Counted from the stretch's first letter, positions 1 to 8,004 are shown. The stretch is 19,598 nucleotides of DNA from Euryarchaeota archaeon UBA40 (GCA_002506875.1 DAYJ01000003.1:1-19598), one strand, 5' to 3'. The notes: a model not told the origin generated them from the letters alone. Program-made: numbers and translations.

Positions 1-51
1 AACAGGCTCCGGTTCCTCAACAGGTTCCGGTTCCTCGACAGGTGCAGGTTC
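1..51. repeat. 18-base tandem repeat coding VEEPEP
   Basis: Two near-identical 18-base units (1-18 and 19-36, differing at one base) and a third diverged unit (from 37) lie in tandem. On the minus strand each unit reads as the hexapeptide VEEPEP or a variant. The repeat continues to the window edge, so its copy number is unknown. Confidence 0.75.
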
Positions 52-261
52 AGGGGGCTCCTGTACCGGGGCTGCGCTGAGTGTGACGCTACGATTGAGG
101 CCTCCTCGTGTTCTTCGAAGAGATTTGTCAATGTCTGGAGCTGGAATGGAGGCCATGGATGGTAGCATCGCTCGCCGTGCGTCCCCTCTGAGGATCCTGT
201 AGACGCCTTGAGCGGACCCAATGCCTAATGTTGCCAAGACAGTGGCGCTAATGGGGTCCAT
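1..261 (-). CDS. Partial Pro/Glu-repeat protein, N-terminal part only
   Basis: An open frame reads leftward from an ATG at 261 off the left edge with no stop, giving 87 residues. It begins MDPISATVLATLGIGSAQG, a mildly hydrophobic stretch that could be a single membrane segment or a short amphipathic helix. A basic region with several Arg follows (residues about 25-55). From about residue 68 it becomes a low-complexity tail of Pro and Glu, with VEEPEP repeated. I do not recognise a family. Such P/E tails commonly act as extended linkers, so this may be a membrane-associated protein with a spacer. An in-frame ATG at 327 would add 22 residues; neither start has a convincing ribosome binding site. 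The gene is divergent from the gene at 387. The remainder of the protein is outside the window, so no function can be assigned. Confidence 0.6.
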   Translation of the reverse strand, partial: MDPISATVLATLGIGSAQGVYRILRGDARRAMLPSMASIPAPDIDKSLRRTRGGLNRSVTLSAAPVQEPPEPAPVEEPEPVEEPEPV

Positions 262-386
262 CGGAGTAGATGTAGCGTGGCGAGGTATGTCTTCGTTTCG
301 GGTGGTTCTGCTCTGGAAGTAAGCCATCCTTGTGCGGTTCATTCATATCCTTTCGGAATCGTTGAACCACTAGCGGAGGCCATGCC
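262..386. promoter_or_regulatory. Divergent intergenic region between the P/E-repeat gene and the 138-aa gene
   Basis: This 125-base gap separates two divergently read genes and must hold both promoters. A weak TATA-like TTCATATC lies at about 342-349 on the plus strand, some 38-45 bases before the ATG at 387. A GGAGG ribosome site at 375-379 is 7 bases before that ATG and selects it over the nearby ATG at 382, which meets a stop after two codons. No clear promoter was seen for the leftward gene. Confidence 0.35.
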
Positions 387-803
387 ATGACTGTGCGAGT
401 GGGTAGGAAAGCACGTCGTTTCCTACGCCGCATTCAGAAATCGCGGGAAATCCCTGATTTGCAAGTCATCGCGAATGAAATCCAGAATGAGGTTGATGCG
501 AGAAACATCACCTATGAGGAGGCGAACCAACTGGGGAACCAAATCCAGAATAGAGCCGACATGATTGATGTATCCGGGCTCGTTTACGCCATCAGTGATA
601 GGGATACATATCGCAGAACGCTTGAAATTTATTTGAAGGATGGGCTTCTTACTCGGACGGAGCAAATGCTCCTTTGGGATGAGCGAAGAAAGCTCGGCTT
701 GACACAGGAAGAACACGATCGATTGATTGACAAGCTCATTACCCTCTATCGGAGTCAAGGCCGCTCAATTAGGATTCAAGGTCCTTCAGGAGGTGATTCC
801 TGA
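387..803 (+). CDS. Small helical cytosolic protein, unknown function
   Basis: This is a 138-residue protein with no signal peptide or membrane segment. The N-terminus is very basic (about residues 4-20, rich in Arg and Lys), followed by helix-forming, charged sequence. Residues about 83-120 hold a D-G-x-L-T...E...LG-L-T-Q-E-E-H pattern, which resembles the helical pairs of TerB-like or EF-hand-like domains; this resemblance is by eye and weak. The start is fixed by GGAGG at 375-379. The stop TGA overlaps the ATG of the giant surface-protein gene by one base (TGATG), so the two are almost certainly cotranscribed and translationally coupled. That coupling suggests it serves the giant protein, perhaps as a cytoplasmic helper binding the membrane or nucleic acid through its basic end. 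I do not recognise a named family. Confidence 0.7.
   Translation: MTVRVGRKARRFLRRIQKSREIPDLQVIANEIQNEVDARNITYEEANQLGNQIQNRADMIDVSGLVYAISDRDTYRRTLEIYLKDGLLTRTEQMLLWDERRKLGLTQEEHDRLIDKLITLYRSQGRSIRIQGPSGGDS
788..797 (+). promoter_or_regulatory. Very strong ribosome binding site for the giant surface-protein gene
   Basis: AGGAGGTGAT is a full-length match to the Shine-Dalgarno consensus complementary to the usual 3' end of archaeal 16S rRNA. It lies 5 bases before the ATG at 803, inside the end of the upstream gene. It fixes the start of the 1572-residue protein. Confidence 0.8.
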
Positions 804-3800
804 TGTCTAGAAGTCGAACATTGGTTCTATTCTTAGTGAGTATTCTAATTTTCAGCGTTCTTACACCAATGTCGATGTCACCTGCTAGCGATACAGCGTA
901 TACTTCAGGGCGATCAGTGGATGTCGCCATTGACCAAATGGATGTCATCTCAGCATCTGCAGATATCCTTGGCACGCCAACTCTTGCTCCAGGGGATCAC
1001 GTAATCCGGGTTCGAATTACAAACACTGGAACCAGTATCGCTACCGGTACAATCGAGTTGCTAGAGGGGCCGGATTTCTCATCCCAAACTCCAGTCCTTG
1101 GTACGCAGAAGTCCATCTCAGTCCCTGCAGGGGGGTCTGAAGTCCATCTCCTCGAGTTCACAAAGATGAGCGGTAACTCTGCAGTCACAGCTTCTGTTTC
1201 TGCGAGTGGTGATTCCGAGCCCTCAAATAATCAAATGAATTTGCCAGCAGGCTTGCTTACTGTATCTTCGACACCTTCGCATATCTCCGTCTCTGATACG
1301 ATCCCGAATCATGGAACTACTGTGGCTTCTGGGCCATGGGTTGGAAACTGGGTTTTCGCGAATACGGGGAATTTGAATCTGACTGCAGAAGCATCTCTTA
1401 CCCTCACTCCTGTAGGTGGAGGGGCCTCAATAGACATTGATTCTAGCCAAACAATCGCTCCCGCTGGTTCCTTGGCTTCCACGGCAGGGCTATCTTCAGT
1501 CAATCTCTCCGTGGATGCATCGACCTTCCTTGGGACATATGCTCTTAGTGGCACAATCGATATCTGGTCACCTCTTGGCTCTTATCACACTGAGACTATT
1601 TCTTCTCGTGATGTGACCTTCACAGATGCTATAGCTACACTTTCGGCCCCCAATAATATCTCAGTATCTCCTGGAAGTGGGACCACGCTTCTTTTCATCT
1701 TACAGAATATTGGCGGTGTTAGTGACACTTTCACCATTACCTACTCCGACGTACAAGACCCTGATTGGATGGATACGAGCCTCGAGAATCCGAATGATGG
1801 TGATTCAGTGACTATAGCAGCGGGAGAAGGACAAGCGATTACAGCCCCAGTTGATGTCCCATTTGATGCCTCAAGGTCCGACGTAGATACCATTACAGTC
1901 ACCGCTACGAGTTTGAATACAGGTGAAATTGTAACTGCACGCGCTTCAGTTATGGCTGGCGATTTGTTTTCTTCGGATTTGCAAAGTAATGGGTCAGTTG
2001 TCTATGTTGATCCAGGTGCCCCAGCTTCTGTGTTTTACACTCTCAAGAATACAGGAACTTCCCCGGCACATTTCGAAATCGATGCAGGTTTGCAAGAGGT
2101 CCCAGATGATTGGACCATATCTGTATCTCCAGATGTAACCGATCTTGTATCTCCTGGTGAGACAAGGTCAATCACAATCGAGGTGACGGCTCCTTCAATT
2201 TTGGACCCCCTGGATCCGGACCAACGAAATTCTGCTGGGAGTCGGCTGACTTTACGTGTAACTTCAACTCCCTTACAAGGGGAAGCGGCCCTAGTTGCTA
2301 GCAATATTACTGATATCGAGGTTCGTGCTTCAGTCAGTGTCACAATGTTGCCATATGGCGATTTACATTACACGACTAGCGATTTAGAGTTGGGAGGTAT
2401 GGCAAAAACGCTAGATGTCGAAGTATCATTGATGAGTAATTTCCCCTCTGGGAGTCCGGGTTTAGCCGTTGTAGATCTCACGGTTCTTGCCACATCTTTC
2501 ACATCCTATGATGGTGCATCCTATGGGTTATCGGAGAATACTCGTTGGGATGCTACCCCTGCGCCTACATCGCTTAATCTTCTACTCGGAGAATCTGCAA
2601 TAGTCGTGTTATCAGTTCTCGGCCCTACAGCTCATCTTCCTGCACATGGTTTACTCAATTTCACCATTACAGCATCGACTTCTTTGTCAGGTTTAACGGG
2701 GATCACCTCTCCTGACACTTCAGCGGTCTTTTCTGTCAATATTGGCGATGTAATCGATGCAGATCTTGCGGACAGTCCAGTAATTCCCGGTTCTCCGGGA
2801 GTACAGAGCGATGCCACCCTCCGACTATCCAATATCGGTAACACTCTTTCCAATTTCACTCTTGAGATGGATGAACTTGAGGGGTGGGACCTTATTCTTG
2901 TCAACAACGCAGTGACGGGGCTGGTTCCTCAGGTCGCAACCTTCCCAACAGGTTTCGATGTGGGTACTGACATCACTATCAGTGCGACGCCCCCACTGGA
3001 TGCACGTGCAGACGAAGTCCATCTTGTCAATGTGAATGTCTACGACGAAGATGGACATTTCATGGACAATGGATCCGCTCGCTTCGTTCTTGATGAAGTC
3101 ATTGACGGCCTACTTGAGCCAGATACAATCAATATGGAGGTTCCAATCCTTGAGAGTCGTACGCAAACCGCGGTATTCCAGATTAGAAATATGGGTAATT
3201 CGGAGCAAACATTCGATATTGACATTGGTTCTTTCGTAGGAGGTACTGACTTCACAGTGTCTCCGCTTCAAGATGTCACAGTTCCTCCTGGTGCAAATGT
3301 CACTCAAGAGGTCACGGTTACTGCCCTCAACTCAGCACGAGCTGATACGACCTACTCGTTCGACATCATTCTCCTTAAGGACGGTCTAGAGTTTGATAGA
3401 ACTGATGTGAATGTTCAGATACAACAAATCCATCTTATCGAACTCAGTACCACGGATACTCTGGAGGCAATCCCTGGTGAGGTGGTGACTCTTCAGGTAG
3501 AGGCAGAAAATCTTGGCAACCTCCGAGAGATAGGCAACCTGAGTTTTGAAACACCCTTCGGATGGACTCAGACTACTACGACATTCGATATCGAACCTAA
3601 CTCCGTCGTATTGGGCCTCGAAATCTCTCTTACAGTTCCGGCTCTAACCTCGGAGGAAGTGCCGATGGCTGGGGCGGTATACGACATCCCCATCATTGCT
3701 CGTAATACGAGCGATAACATCCCAGTCGGCTCGTTCAATATCACTGTGACTATCAAGCCCGTGTTCCAACTCGTTTTCCTTGATTCGCCTGAGCGAATCG

Positions 3801-5521
3801 CGAGTATTCCGAATCAGGATCGCTCGATTGGTTACCATATCAAGAATGCCGGTAATGATGCAGTTACTCTCTCGGTGACTTGTACACTGGATTCCTCAAG
3901 TGTTAGTCGATGGACGGCGCCTACTTGCCCCGGTAGCCTTGCTCTGGCTCAAGGTGAACAGACTTGGATTAACATGACCATGAGGCCAACTGATAACCGT
4001 CATTGGAACAAGGAAACTGGCGGGATGACATTACGCTTCATTCCACAAGGAGATGTTGGGGGGGAAGCAAACTGGACCACGCCATTGATTATTGAGCGCG
4101 TCCAGACCGATGATGAAGTCGTCCTTCAGAATTCGGATGGTCCAGTAAAGACTCTAGAAATTGATTGGATGCATGTTCCAGATCTCACTCAGACAGGCGC
4201 TCTTTCCTCGAATACATACGAAGTAAGGTATGTTGAGGGAATCCGTCTTCTCAACTCAAGCCTCTATCCTGGTACTATCTGGGATTTTAGTCTAGGCTCT
4301 GATCAGACGTCTCTTATTCCAGGCACCGTAACGCCTCTTGGAGAGGCGTCACCCTATGTTCTAAATTCCTTCAATCTAAGGACTACTCTCCCTAGTCCGA
4401 CGACTATCGCTCCCGGTGATGGTTGGGACTTGGTGTTCGAGTTACATAATCTCGATGAACCATCGTTGGGAATTAACGGGATTACCACCTTCATTGTCAA
4501 GCTGCGTATGGACTCTTATGCCGACCCTCAGATTCTTGATGTCAGATTCGAATCGGGTGATCTTGTAGAGGGTACCTCGACTAATCTCATTGTCAACGTC
4601 ACGAACTCTGGAACTGCAATTCTGCCAGTGAATAGCATCCTCCTAATCTCTTGCAGTGGAGACGTCATAATCAACGGTTCTGAGACGAATTTGATTCCGC
4701 CTCTTGGGATTCAGGAGTCTGTCGAACTCACATGGGGTATTGAGGCTGCGTCTCTGCCTTGGTATGAGAATTCAGGATTCTTCGAATGCACCTTCCAATT
4801 AACTCTCATTGACGACGTCTATGGTAATGATCTAGCTAATGATGTAAGGGTTGAATCGTTGCAAATCGAGTCTTGGAGCATAGGTTTCCTACCTAGTTTG
4901 ATAGGTTGTATCCTCGTAATCTTCCTTTCTCTCTTCCTATTCCGGAGGGGTATGGATGATGATGAGCGCGCCCTCTTTGGGTCGGGATATGTGGCGATGA
5001 TAGGGCTAGGATTGCTTTCTCAAACGGCTATCATCCCTGAGATTGGCCTAATCAGTGTCGCCCTCTCTGCCCTCTGGTTGTTGGCTCTTGCATGGATTGG
5101 CTCGGGAGAGTTGCAAGCCATCCACGATGACCGTCGTAAGGCGATGCTTGGCGAGCGTTCTGCTCTTTCTTCTCACGAGGATGAGTTAGCAAATACACAG
5201 CGTGAGATATCCTGGGTTCTTCTAGGGGCTCCGATGCTCTTCGTCCTTGTGATGATGATTGATCCGAGTTTCACTGTCGATATGACTGCCCTGAATCTCG
5301 GTTCTAGCGCAGTTTACCTTGTTTTGATTTCGATGATGATTATACTCACCATCACCACACTGGAGCGAACCTATGGTGGGCTCCATAACCAACTCGCGGC
5401 TCTCGATCTTCGAACGCAGCGAATTCGTGGTATTCTTGAGAGCCGATCGATAGTTCACACATCGGCACCACCTCCTCCTTCTCCCGAAGTATTCACCGAT
5501 GTTGGAGGTGAAGAGGAATGA
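803..5521 (+). CDS. Giant secreted, membrane-anchored protein with beta-sandwich repeats and five C-terminal membrane helices
   Basis: A 1572-residue protein. The N-terminus has a signal peptide (basic MSRSR, then about 18 hydrophobic residues). The ectodomain, about residues 35-1355, is Ser/Thr/Asp-rich and beta-strand-like. It repeats a strand motif N-x-G (ITNTGT near 72, FANTGN near 187, LQNIGG near 301, LKNTGT near 415, LSNIGN near 677, IRNMGN near 796, AENLGN near 902, IKNAGN near 1013, VTNSGT near 1266). This is the signature of CARDB or NEW3-type immunoglobulin-like folds in archaeal surface proteins. Many N-x-S/T sequons suggest glycosylation. Five hydrophobic segments follow at about 1360-1382, 1391-1412, 1416-1436, 1468-1488 and 1500-1518, with basic loops on the predicted inner side and a Pro-rich acidic cytoplasmic tail. 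It overlaps genes on both sides and precedes the archaellum operon. Function is unknown; envelope scaffold, adhesin or archaellum anchor are possibilities. Domain type is a by-eye assignment. Confidence 0.85.
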   Translation: MSRSRTLVLFLVSILIFSVLTPMSMSPASDTAYTSGRSVDVAIDQMDVISASADILGTPTLAPGDHVIRVRITNTGTSIATGTIELLEGPDFSSQTPVLGTQKSISVPAGGSEVHLLEFTKMSGNSAVTASVSASGDSEPSNNQMNLPAGLLTVSSTPSHISVSDTIPNHGTTVASGPWVGNWVFANTGNLNLTAEASLTLTPVGGGASIDIDSSQTIAPAGSLASTAGLSSVNLSVDASTFLGTYALSGTIDIWSPLGSYHTETISSRDVTFTDAIATLSAPNNISVSPGSGTTLLFILQNIGGVSDTFTITYSDVQDPDWMDTSLENPNDGDSVTIAAGEGQAITAPVDVPFDASRSDVDTITVTATSLNTGEIVTARASVMAGDLFSSDLQSNGSVVYVDPGAPASVFYTLKNTGTSPAHFEIDAGLQEVPDDWTISVSPDVTDLVSPGETRSITIEVTAPSILDPLDPDQRNSAGSRLTLRVTSTPLQGEAALVASNITDIEVRASVSVTMLPYGDLHYTTSDLELGGMAKTLDVEVSLMSNFPSGSPGLAVVDLTVLATSFTSYDGASYGLSENTRWDATPAPTSLNLLLGESAIVVLSVLGPTAHLPAHGLLNFTITASTSLSGLTGITSPDTSAVFSVNIGDVIDADLADSPVIPGSPGVQSDATLRLSNIGNTLSNFTLEMDELEGWDLILVNNAVTGLVPQVATFPTGFDVGTDITISATPPLDARADEVHLVNVNVYDEDGHFMDNGSARFVLDEVIDGLLEPDTINMEVPILESRTQTAVFQIRNMGNSEQTFDIDIGSFVGGTDFTVSPLQDVTVPPGANVTQEVTVTALNSARADTTYSFDIILLKDGLEFDRTDVNVQIQQIHLIELSTTDTLEAIPGEVVTLQVEAENLGNLREIGNLSFETPFGWTQTTTTFDIEPNSVVLGLEISLTVPALTSEEVPMAGAVYDIPIIARNTSDNIPVGSFNITVTIKPVFQLVFLDSPERIASIPNQDRSIGYHIKNAGNDAVTLSVTCTLDSSSVSRWTAPTCPGSLALAQGEQTWINMTMRPTDNRHWNKETGGMTLRFIPQGDVGGEANWTTPLIIERVQTDDEVVLQNSDGPVKTLEIDWMHVPDLTQTGALSSNTYEVRYVEGIRLLNSSLYPGTIWDFSLGSDQTSLIPGTVTPLGEASPYVLNSFNLRTTLPSPTTIAPGDGWDLVFELHNLDEPSLGINGITTFIVKLRMDSYADPQILDVRFESGDLVEGTSTNLIVNVTNSGTAILPVNSILLISCSGDVIINGSETNLIPPLGIQESVELTWGIEAASLPWYENSGFFECTFQLTLIDDVYGNDLANDVRVESLQIESWSIGFLPSLIGCILVIFLSLFLFRRGMDDDERALFGSGYVAMIGLGLLSQTAIIPEIGLISVALSALWLLALAWIGSGELQAIHDDRRKAMLGERSALSSHEDELANTQREISWVLLGAPMLFVLVMMIDPSFTVDMTALNLGSSAVYLVLISMMIILTITTLERTYGGLHNQLAALDLRTQRIRGILESRSIVHTSAPPPPSPEVFTDVGGEEE

Positions 5522-6363
5522 TGGAAAACAACCCATTTGATGATTCAGGTGTGGGGGGAGATGCCTCATCCCGATTCCTTGAGCAGTTGACTCAACGTTC
5601 CGTCCGTGTCCGACACTACCTCTGGAATCATCGCCCATTGAAGGCAAGAAAAGATCTCAGGGAAGCGAATCGCGATGCGGAATTCCTTGAGAAACAAGTG
5701 GTTAGGTTACACCGTTCACTTCTCGCTCTGGAGCAGCACCTATCTTCACTTGATGATTTAACAGAAGATGAGAGAAGAGCGATGGGAATGGTGACTGATG
5801 GTCTCATCGATCTGGATCAGGGTCATTGGGAATCTGCCCTCGAATCTTTCCGTTCAGCAATTTCTGATTTGTCTGAGTCCGGAGGCCGTGTGAATCCTTT
5901 CCTTGTTGGTCGATTCTTCCTCACAGTCGAGGCTCGTTGGCCTGCTGAGATGGAGCATGGACTTCTTCTGCTTACTATTGAGAATCTTGGTACTGACCTA
6001 CTCCCTCCATTCCGGTTAGCTGCGCCCGCTCCTCCGGACTGGATTGCGGAACCTAAGGCGGCCGAAGTGCCAGCTATACCGCCCGGGGGCTTCATTGAGA
6101 TGGGTATCAAAATTCATCCAACTGGGACCATCTCTGAAAATCTTGTATTGGCCAAGAGGGTATCCATTGTTACAGGATATCTTGCAGACATGGGCGATCT
6201 AACGGTATCCACTCGCATAGAGAATCGGACTCTCAAATCCTTGGAAGGCTTTGTCGTCGATGCTTGGCTCCCTCGTGGGTTTACCGCTAGGCGCCTTCCG
6301 TTCATCCAGAATCTTGCACCTGGAGAGGTCGTACATATCAACACTGAAATCGATGCCCGTTGA
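5518..6363 (+). CDS. Cytosolic coiled-coil plus beta-domain protein, probable partner of the giant surface protein
   Basis: A 281-residue protein without signal peptide or membrane segment. Residues about 20-80 are Arg/Lys/Glu-rich and helical, probably a coiled coil. Residues about 90-120 resemble one TPR-like helix pair (GLIDLDQGHWESALESF). Residues about 130-281 are strand-rich and contain LLTIENLGTD and an APGE turn near the end, the same kind of beta-sandwich motif seen in the giant ectodomain, here in a protein predicted to be intracellular. The ATG overlaps the previous stop by four bases (ATGA). A GGAGGTGA site at 5504-5511 stands 6 bases before the ATG at 5518 and 9 before the second ATG at 5521; either could be used. 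Coupled translation suggests a complex with the giant protein, possibly with its cytoplasmic tail. Family not recognised. Confidence 0.7.
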   Translation: MMENNPFDDSGVGGDASSRFLEQLTQRSVRVRHYLWNHRPLKARKDLREANRDAEFLEKQVVRLHRSLLALEQHLSSLDDLTEDERRAMGMVTDGLIDLDQGHWESALESFRSAISDLSESGGRVNPFLVGRFFLTVEARWPAEMEHGLLLLTIENLGTDLLPPFRLAAPAPPDWIAEPKAAEVPAIPPGGFIEMGIKIHPTGTISENLVLAKRVSIVTGYLADMGDLTVSTRIENRTLKSLEGFVVDAWLPRGFTARRLPFIQNLAPGEVVHINTEIDAR

Positions 6364-6458
6364 GCAATTTTGACCAAAATTTCACATCTTCTTTGAAATG
6401 CCTCTTGGGGCTACTATGATATACTTCGATGAATTGCGTAAAGTCGGTGGACATACCC
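6364..6458 (+). promoter_or_regulatory. Archaellin promoter region
   Basis: The gap after the three-gene module carries a TATA-like element TATGATATACTT at 6415-6426, centred about 38 bases before the preferred archaellin ATG at 6459. With the usual archaeal spacing of about 25 bases, transcription would begin near 6446, close to the ribosome site. This suggests archaellin has its own promoter. No terminator for the upstream module was seen, so read-through is possible. Confidence 0.4.
6446..6450 (+). promoter_or_regulatory. Ribosome binding site deciding the archaellin start
   Basis: GGTGG ends 8 bases before the ATG at 6459. The alternative in-frame ATG at 6429 has no such site and would put ten extra residues before the type III signal peptide, so 6459 is preferred. 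Confidence 0.5.
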
Positions 6459-7109
6459 ATGAACGCAAGTAAGACACAATACAAGAAGAACGACGATGGT
6501 GCATCGATCGGGATCGGAGCGATGATCGTCTTCATCGCACTTATCTTGGTGGCCGCAGTAGCCTCTACGATTATCATCAAGACCGCAGAAGAACTTCAGC
6601 AACGTGCTGAGGCAACTGGTGACGACACCCGTGACGAAATCTCGGGTAAGCTCCAGATTGTCATGGCCTATGTTTCGATAGATGACAACGCAGGCCCTGC
6701 AACCGCTGCCGATGAAGTCACCCTAATTGTCCAGATGGCTGCTGGTTCTGACTCCACTTTGCTTACCGACATCCGATGGTTGATTGTTTGTAACGACGGA
6801 ACTCAAAATGTTGACATCAACACTGGAGCCCTAGAAGACGCCGGTGGCGCTGCTGGCGCTGCACGTGTATTCGCAGAAGAAATCGACGGCACAGCAATGA
6901 CTTCTGGCGACGCTGTAGATGCTGGTCAGACCTTTGCAATCGTAATCGATACTGATGATACTGGCGACGATGGTGCTAATCCATCTGTTGATGGATGTCA
7001 GGCTGGAGTCGGCGACAACCAAGAGCTTCGACTTATTGTCGATGGCGGCGGTGAAACCTACTCTCAGTTGACTTTCAATTCCATTACTGCTGGATCACTG
7101 ATTGTTTGA
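6459..7109 (+). CDS. arlB: Archaellin (archaellum filament protein, FlaB/ArlB)
   Basis: The major filament subunit, 216 residues from the preferred ATG. It begins with a class III signal peptide: a short polar leader ending KKNDDG, then ASIGIGAMIVFIALILVAAV, the hydrophobic helix that forms the filament core. Cleavage by the archaellin peptidase is expected after Gly14, giving about 202 mature residues. The outer domain is beta-rich and very acidic, as in many marine and halophilic archaellins. Cys111 and Cys180 are the only two cysteines, so a disulfide within or between subunits is possible. This is the only archaellin in the window. The prepilin peptidase gene is not present here. The gene has its own promoter and is followed by a hairpin, which would raise its expression above the motor genes. 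Confidence 0.93.
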   Translation: MNASKTQYKKNDDGASIGIGAMIVFIALILVAAVASTIIIKTAEELQQRAEATGDDTRDEISGKLQIVMAYVSIDDNAGPATAADEVTLIVQMAAGSDSTLLTDIRWLIVCNDGTQNVDINTGALEDAGGAAGAARVFAEEIDGTAMTSGDAVDAGQTFAIVIDTDDTGDDGANPSVDGCQAGVGDNQELRLIVDGGGETYSQLTFNSITAGSLIV

Positions 7110-7123
7110 TGTGGTTTGTGGAA

Positions 7124-7143
7124 TCGGCCCAATCGCGGGCCGA
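7124..7143 (+). terminator. Hairpin just after archaellin, partial terminator or RNA-stability element
   Basis: A perfect 7-bp inverted repeat, TCGGCCC at 7124-7130 and GGGCCGA at 7137-7143, with a 6-base loop, starts 14 bases after the archaellin stop. No T-run follows, so it is not a classical terminator. It more likely protects the archaellin message 3' end or attenuates read-through into the motor genes. A smaller stem, GACC...GGTC, lies at 7151-7162. Confidence 0.45.
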
Positions 7144-7185
7144 GCCGCAAGACCGTGAGGTCTATCCATAAGGAGTTGAACAGAG

Positions 7186-8001
7186 ATGGTTGACAGTCAG
7201 GAAGGTCGCATGGCTGATCGTTTAGATCAGGCGTCCAAAGTGACGGTTGACCAGATTGACATCCCACCTGAATACCGTCCAACCGATTTAGAAGCCTGGT
7301 TGTTCACCCCCGGGGCTACTCGAGTCGGATTCATTGGTACGGGTTCAGGAGATGGTGTTGCAACTGCAAGCGCTCCTGCGGAAACTGCTGTATCCAGCGG
7401 TCCGCCGCCAGCAGAACTCCTCAAGTTGCTCGCCGATCGGTTTGAGCGTTTGGAAGCCTCTATTGGCCATATGGAGACGAACCTAACTATCGCTCAGAAT
7501 TCGACTCCAAGAGTGGAATCAGCAGGGGATGTGATGCATAAGATTGGAGCGGATGGCGAAGTTATTGCCGTCAATTTGGGAGATTCTGATTCAGATGATC
7601 TAATCGGCGTCGATGCAACTCATGCTGGGCCAGGATTGTTGGATTTGTATGAGGCCCAATCTCTCGAACTGAATCCGTTCCTTCGTTCCAAGGATGGTGG
7701 GATTTCCGGACCTGGAGTCGATCCTGCGAAGATTGTTGCTCTAATCCTCGATCATTTGTCGGGTGTAGATGCAAAGTCCTTCATCGCCGCAGCAACGAAA
7801 TCTGGTTTCTTGTCTGCTGATGAAGCGAGAACTCTTGGTGGAATTGCATCTCTTGCCGAGGAAGGTCAATCCAAGGGTGGTAACCCTACCTTGCCAAATC
7901 GCCCATTGCTAACCTTTGTCGCGATGGTTGAATCGTGGCGCTCTCAATCCAATGTAAAGTCATCAAAGCGATCCTCCTCTGCCTCTGGTGAGGGGGAATG
8001 A
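7186..8001 (+). CDS. ArlC/D/E-like archaellum accessory protein (divergent)
   Basis: A 271-residue soluble protein in the position normally held by flaC/D/E (arlC/D/E), between archaellin and arlF. It has a leader containing IPPEYRPTDLEAWLF (residues about 26-40), an Ala/Pro-rich linker, and a probable coiled coil at 76-100 (LLKLLADRFERLEASIG), as expected for the ArlC-like part. A second segment around 180-215 (VALILDH...FIAAATKSGFLS) loosely matches the ArlD/E C-terminal domain, which ends in a Gly-aromatic-Ile/Leu-Ser pattern. The C-terminus is Ser/Lys-rich. In the family these proteins form the cytoplasmic ring around the motor and link it to chemotaxis. AAGGAG at 7170-7175 supports this start over the ATG at 7210. 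The assignment rests mostly on synteny and weak motif resemblance. Only one gene is present where other Euryarchaeota have two or three. Confidence 0.6.
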   Translation: MVDSQEGRMADRLDQASKVTVDQIDIPPEYRPTDLEAWLFTPGATRVGFIGTGSGDGVATASAPAETAVSSGPPPAELLKLLADRFERLEASIGHMETNLTIAQNSTPRVESAGDVMHKIGADGEVIAVNLGDSDSDDLIGVDATHAGPGLLDLYEAQSLELNPFLRSKDGGISGPGVDPAKIVALILDHLSGVDAKSFIAAATKSGFLSADEARTLGGIASLAEEGQSKGGNPTLPNRPLLTFVAMVESWRSQSNVKSSKRSSSASGEGE

Positions 8002-8004
8002 GAT

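Noticed and set aside
423..758. 111-codon minus-strand frame opposite the 138-residue gene
   Set aside because: The plus-strand frame has a good ribosome site and a coupled downstream gene, while this one has neither and no recognisable domain.
5222..5647. 141-codon minus-strand frame across the junction of the giant gene and its partner
   Set aside because: It is antisense to two coupled genes with strong ribosome sites. Its His/Arg/Gly-rich composition is typical of a spurious frame.
6429..6458. Upstream ATG start for archaellin
   Set aside because: It would lengthen the normally short type III leader and precedes the GGTGG site that serves the ATG at 6459.
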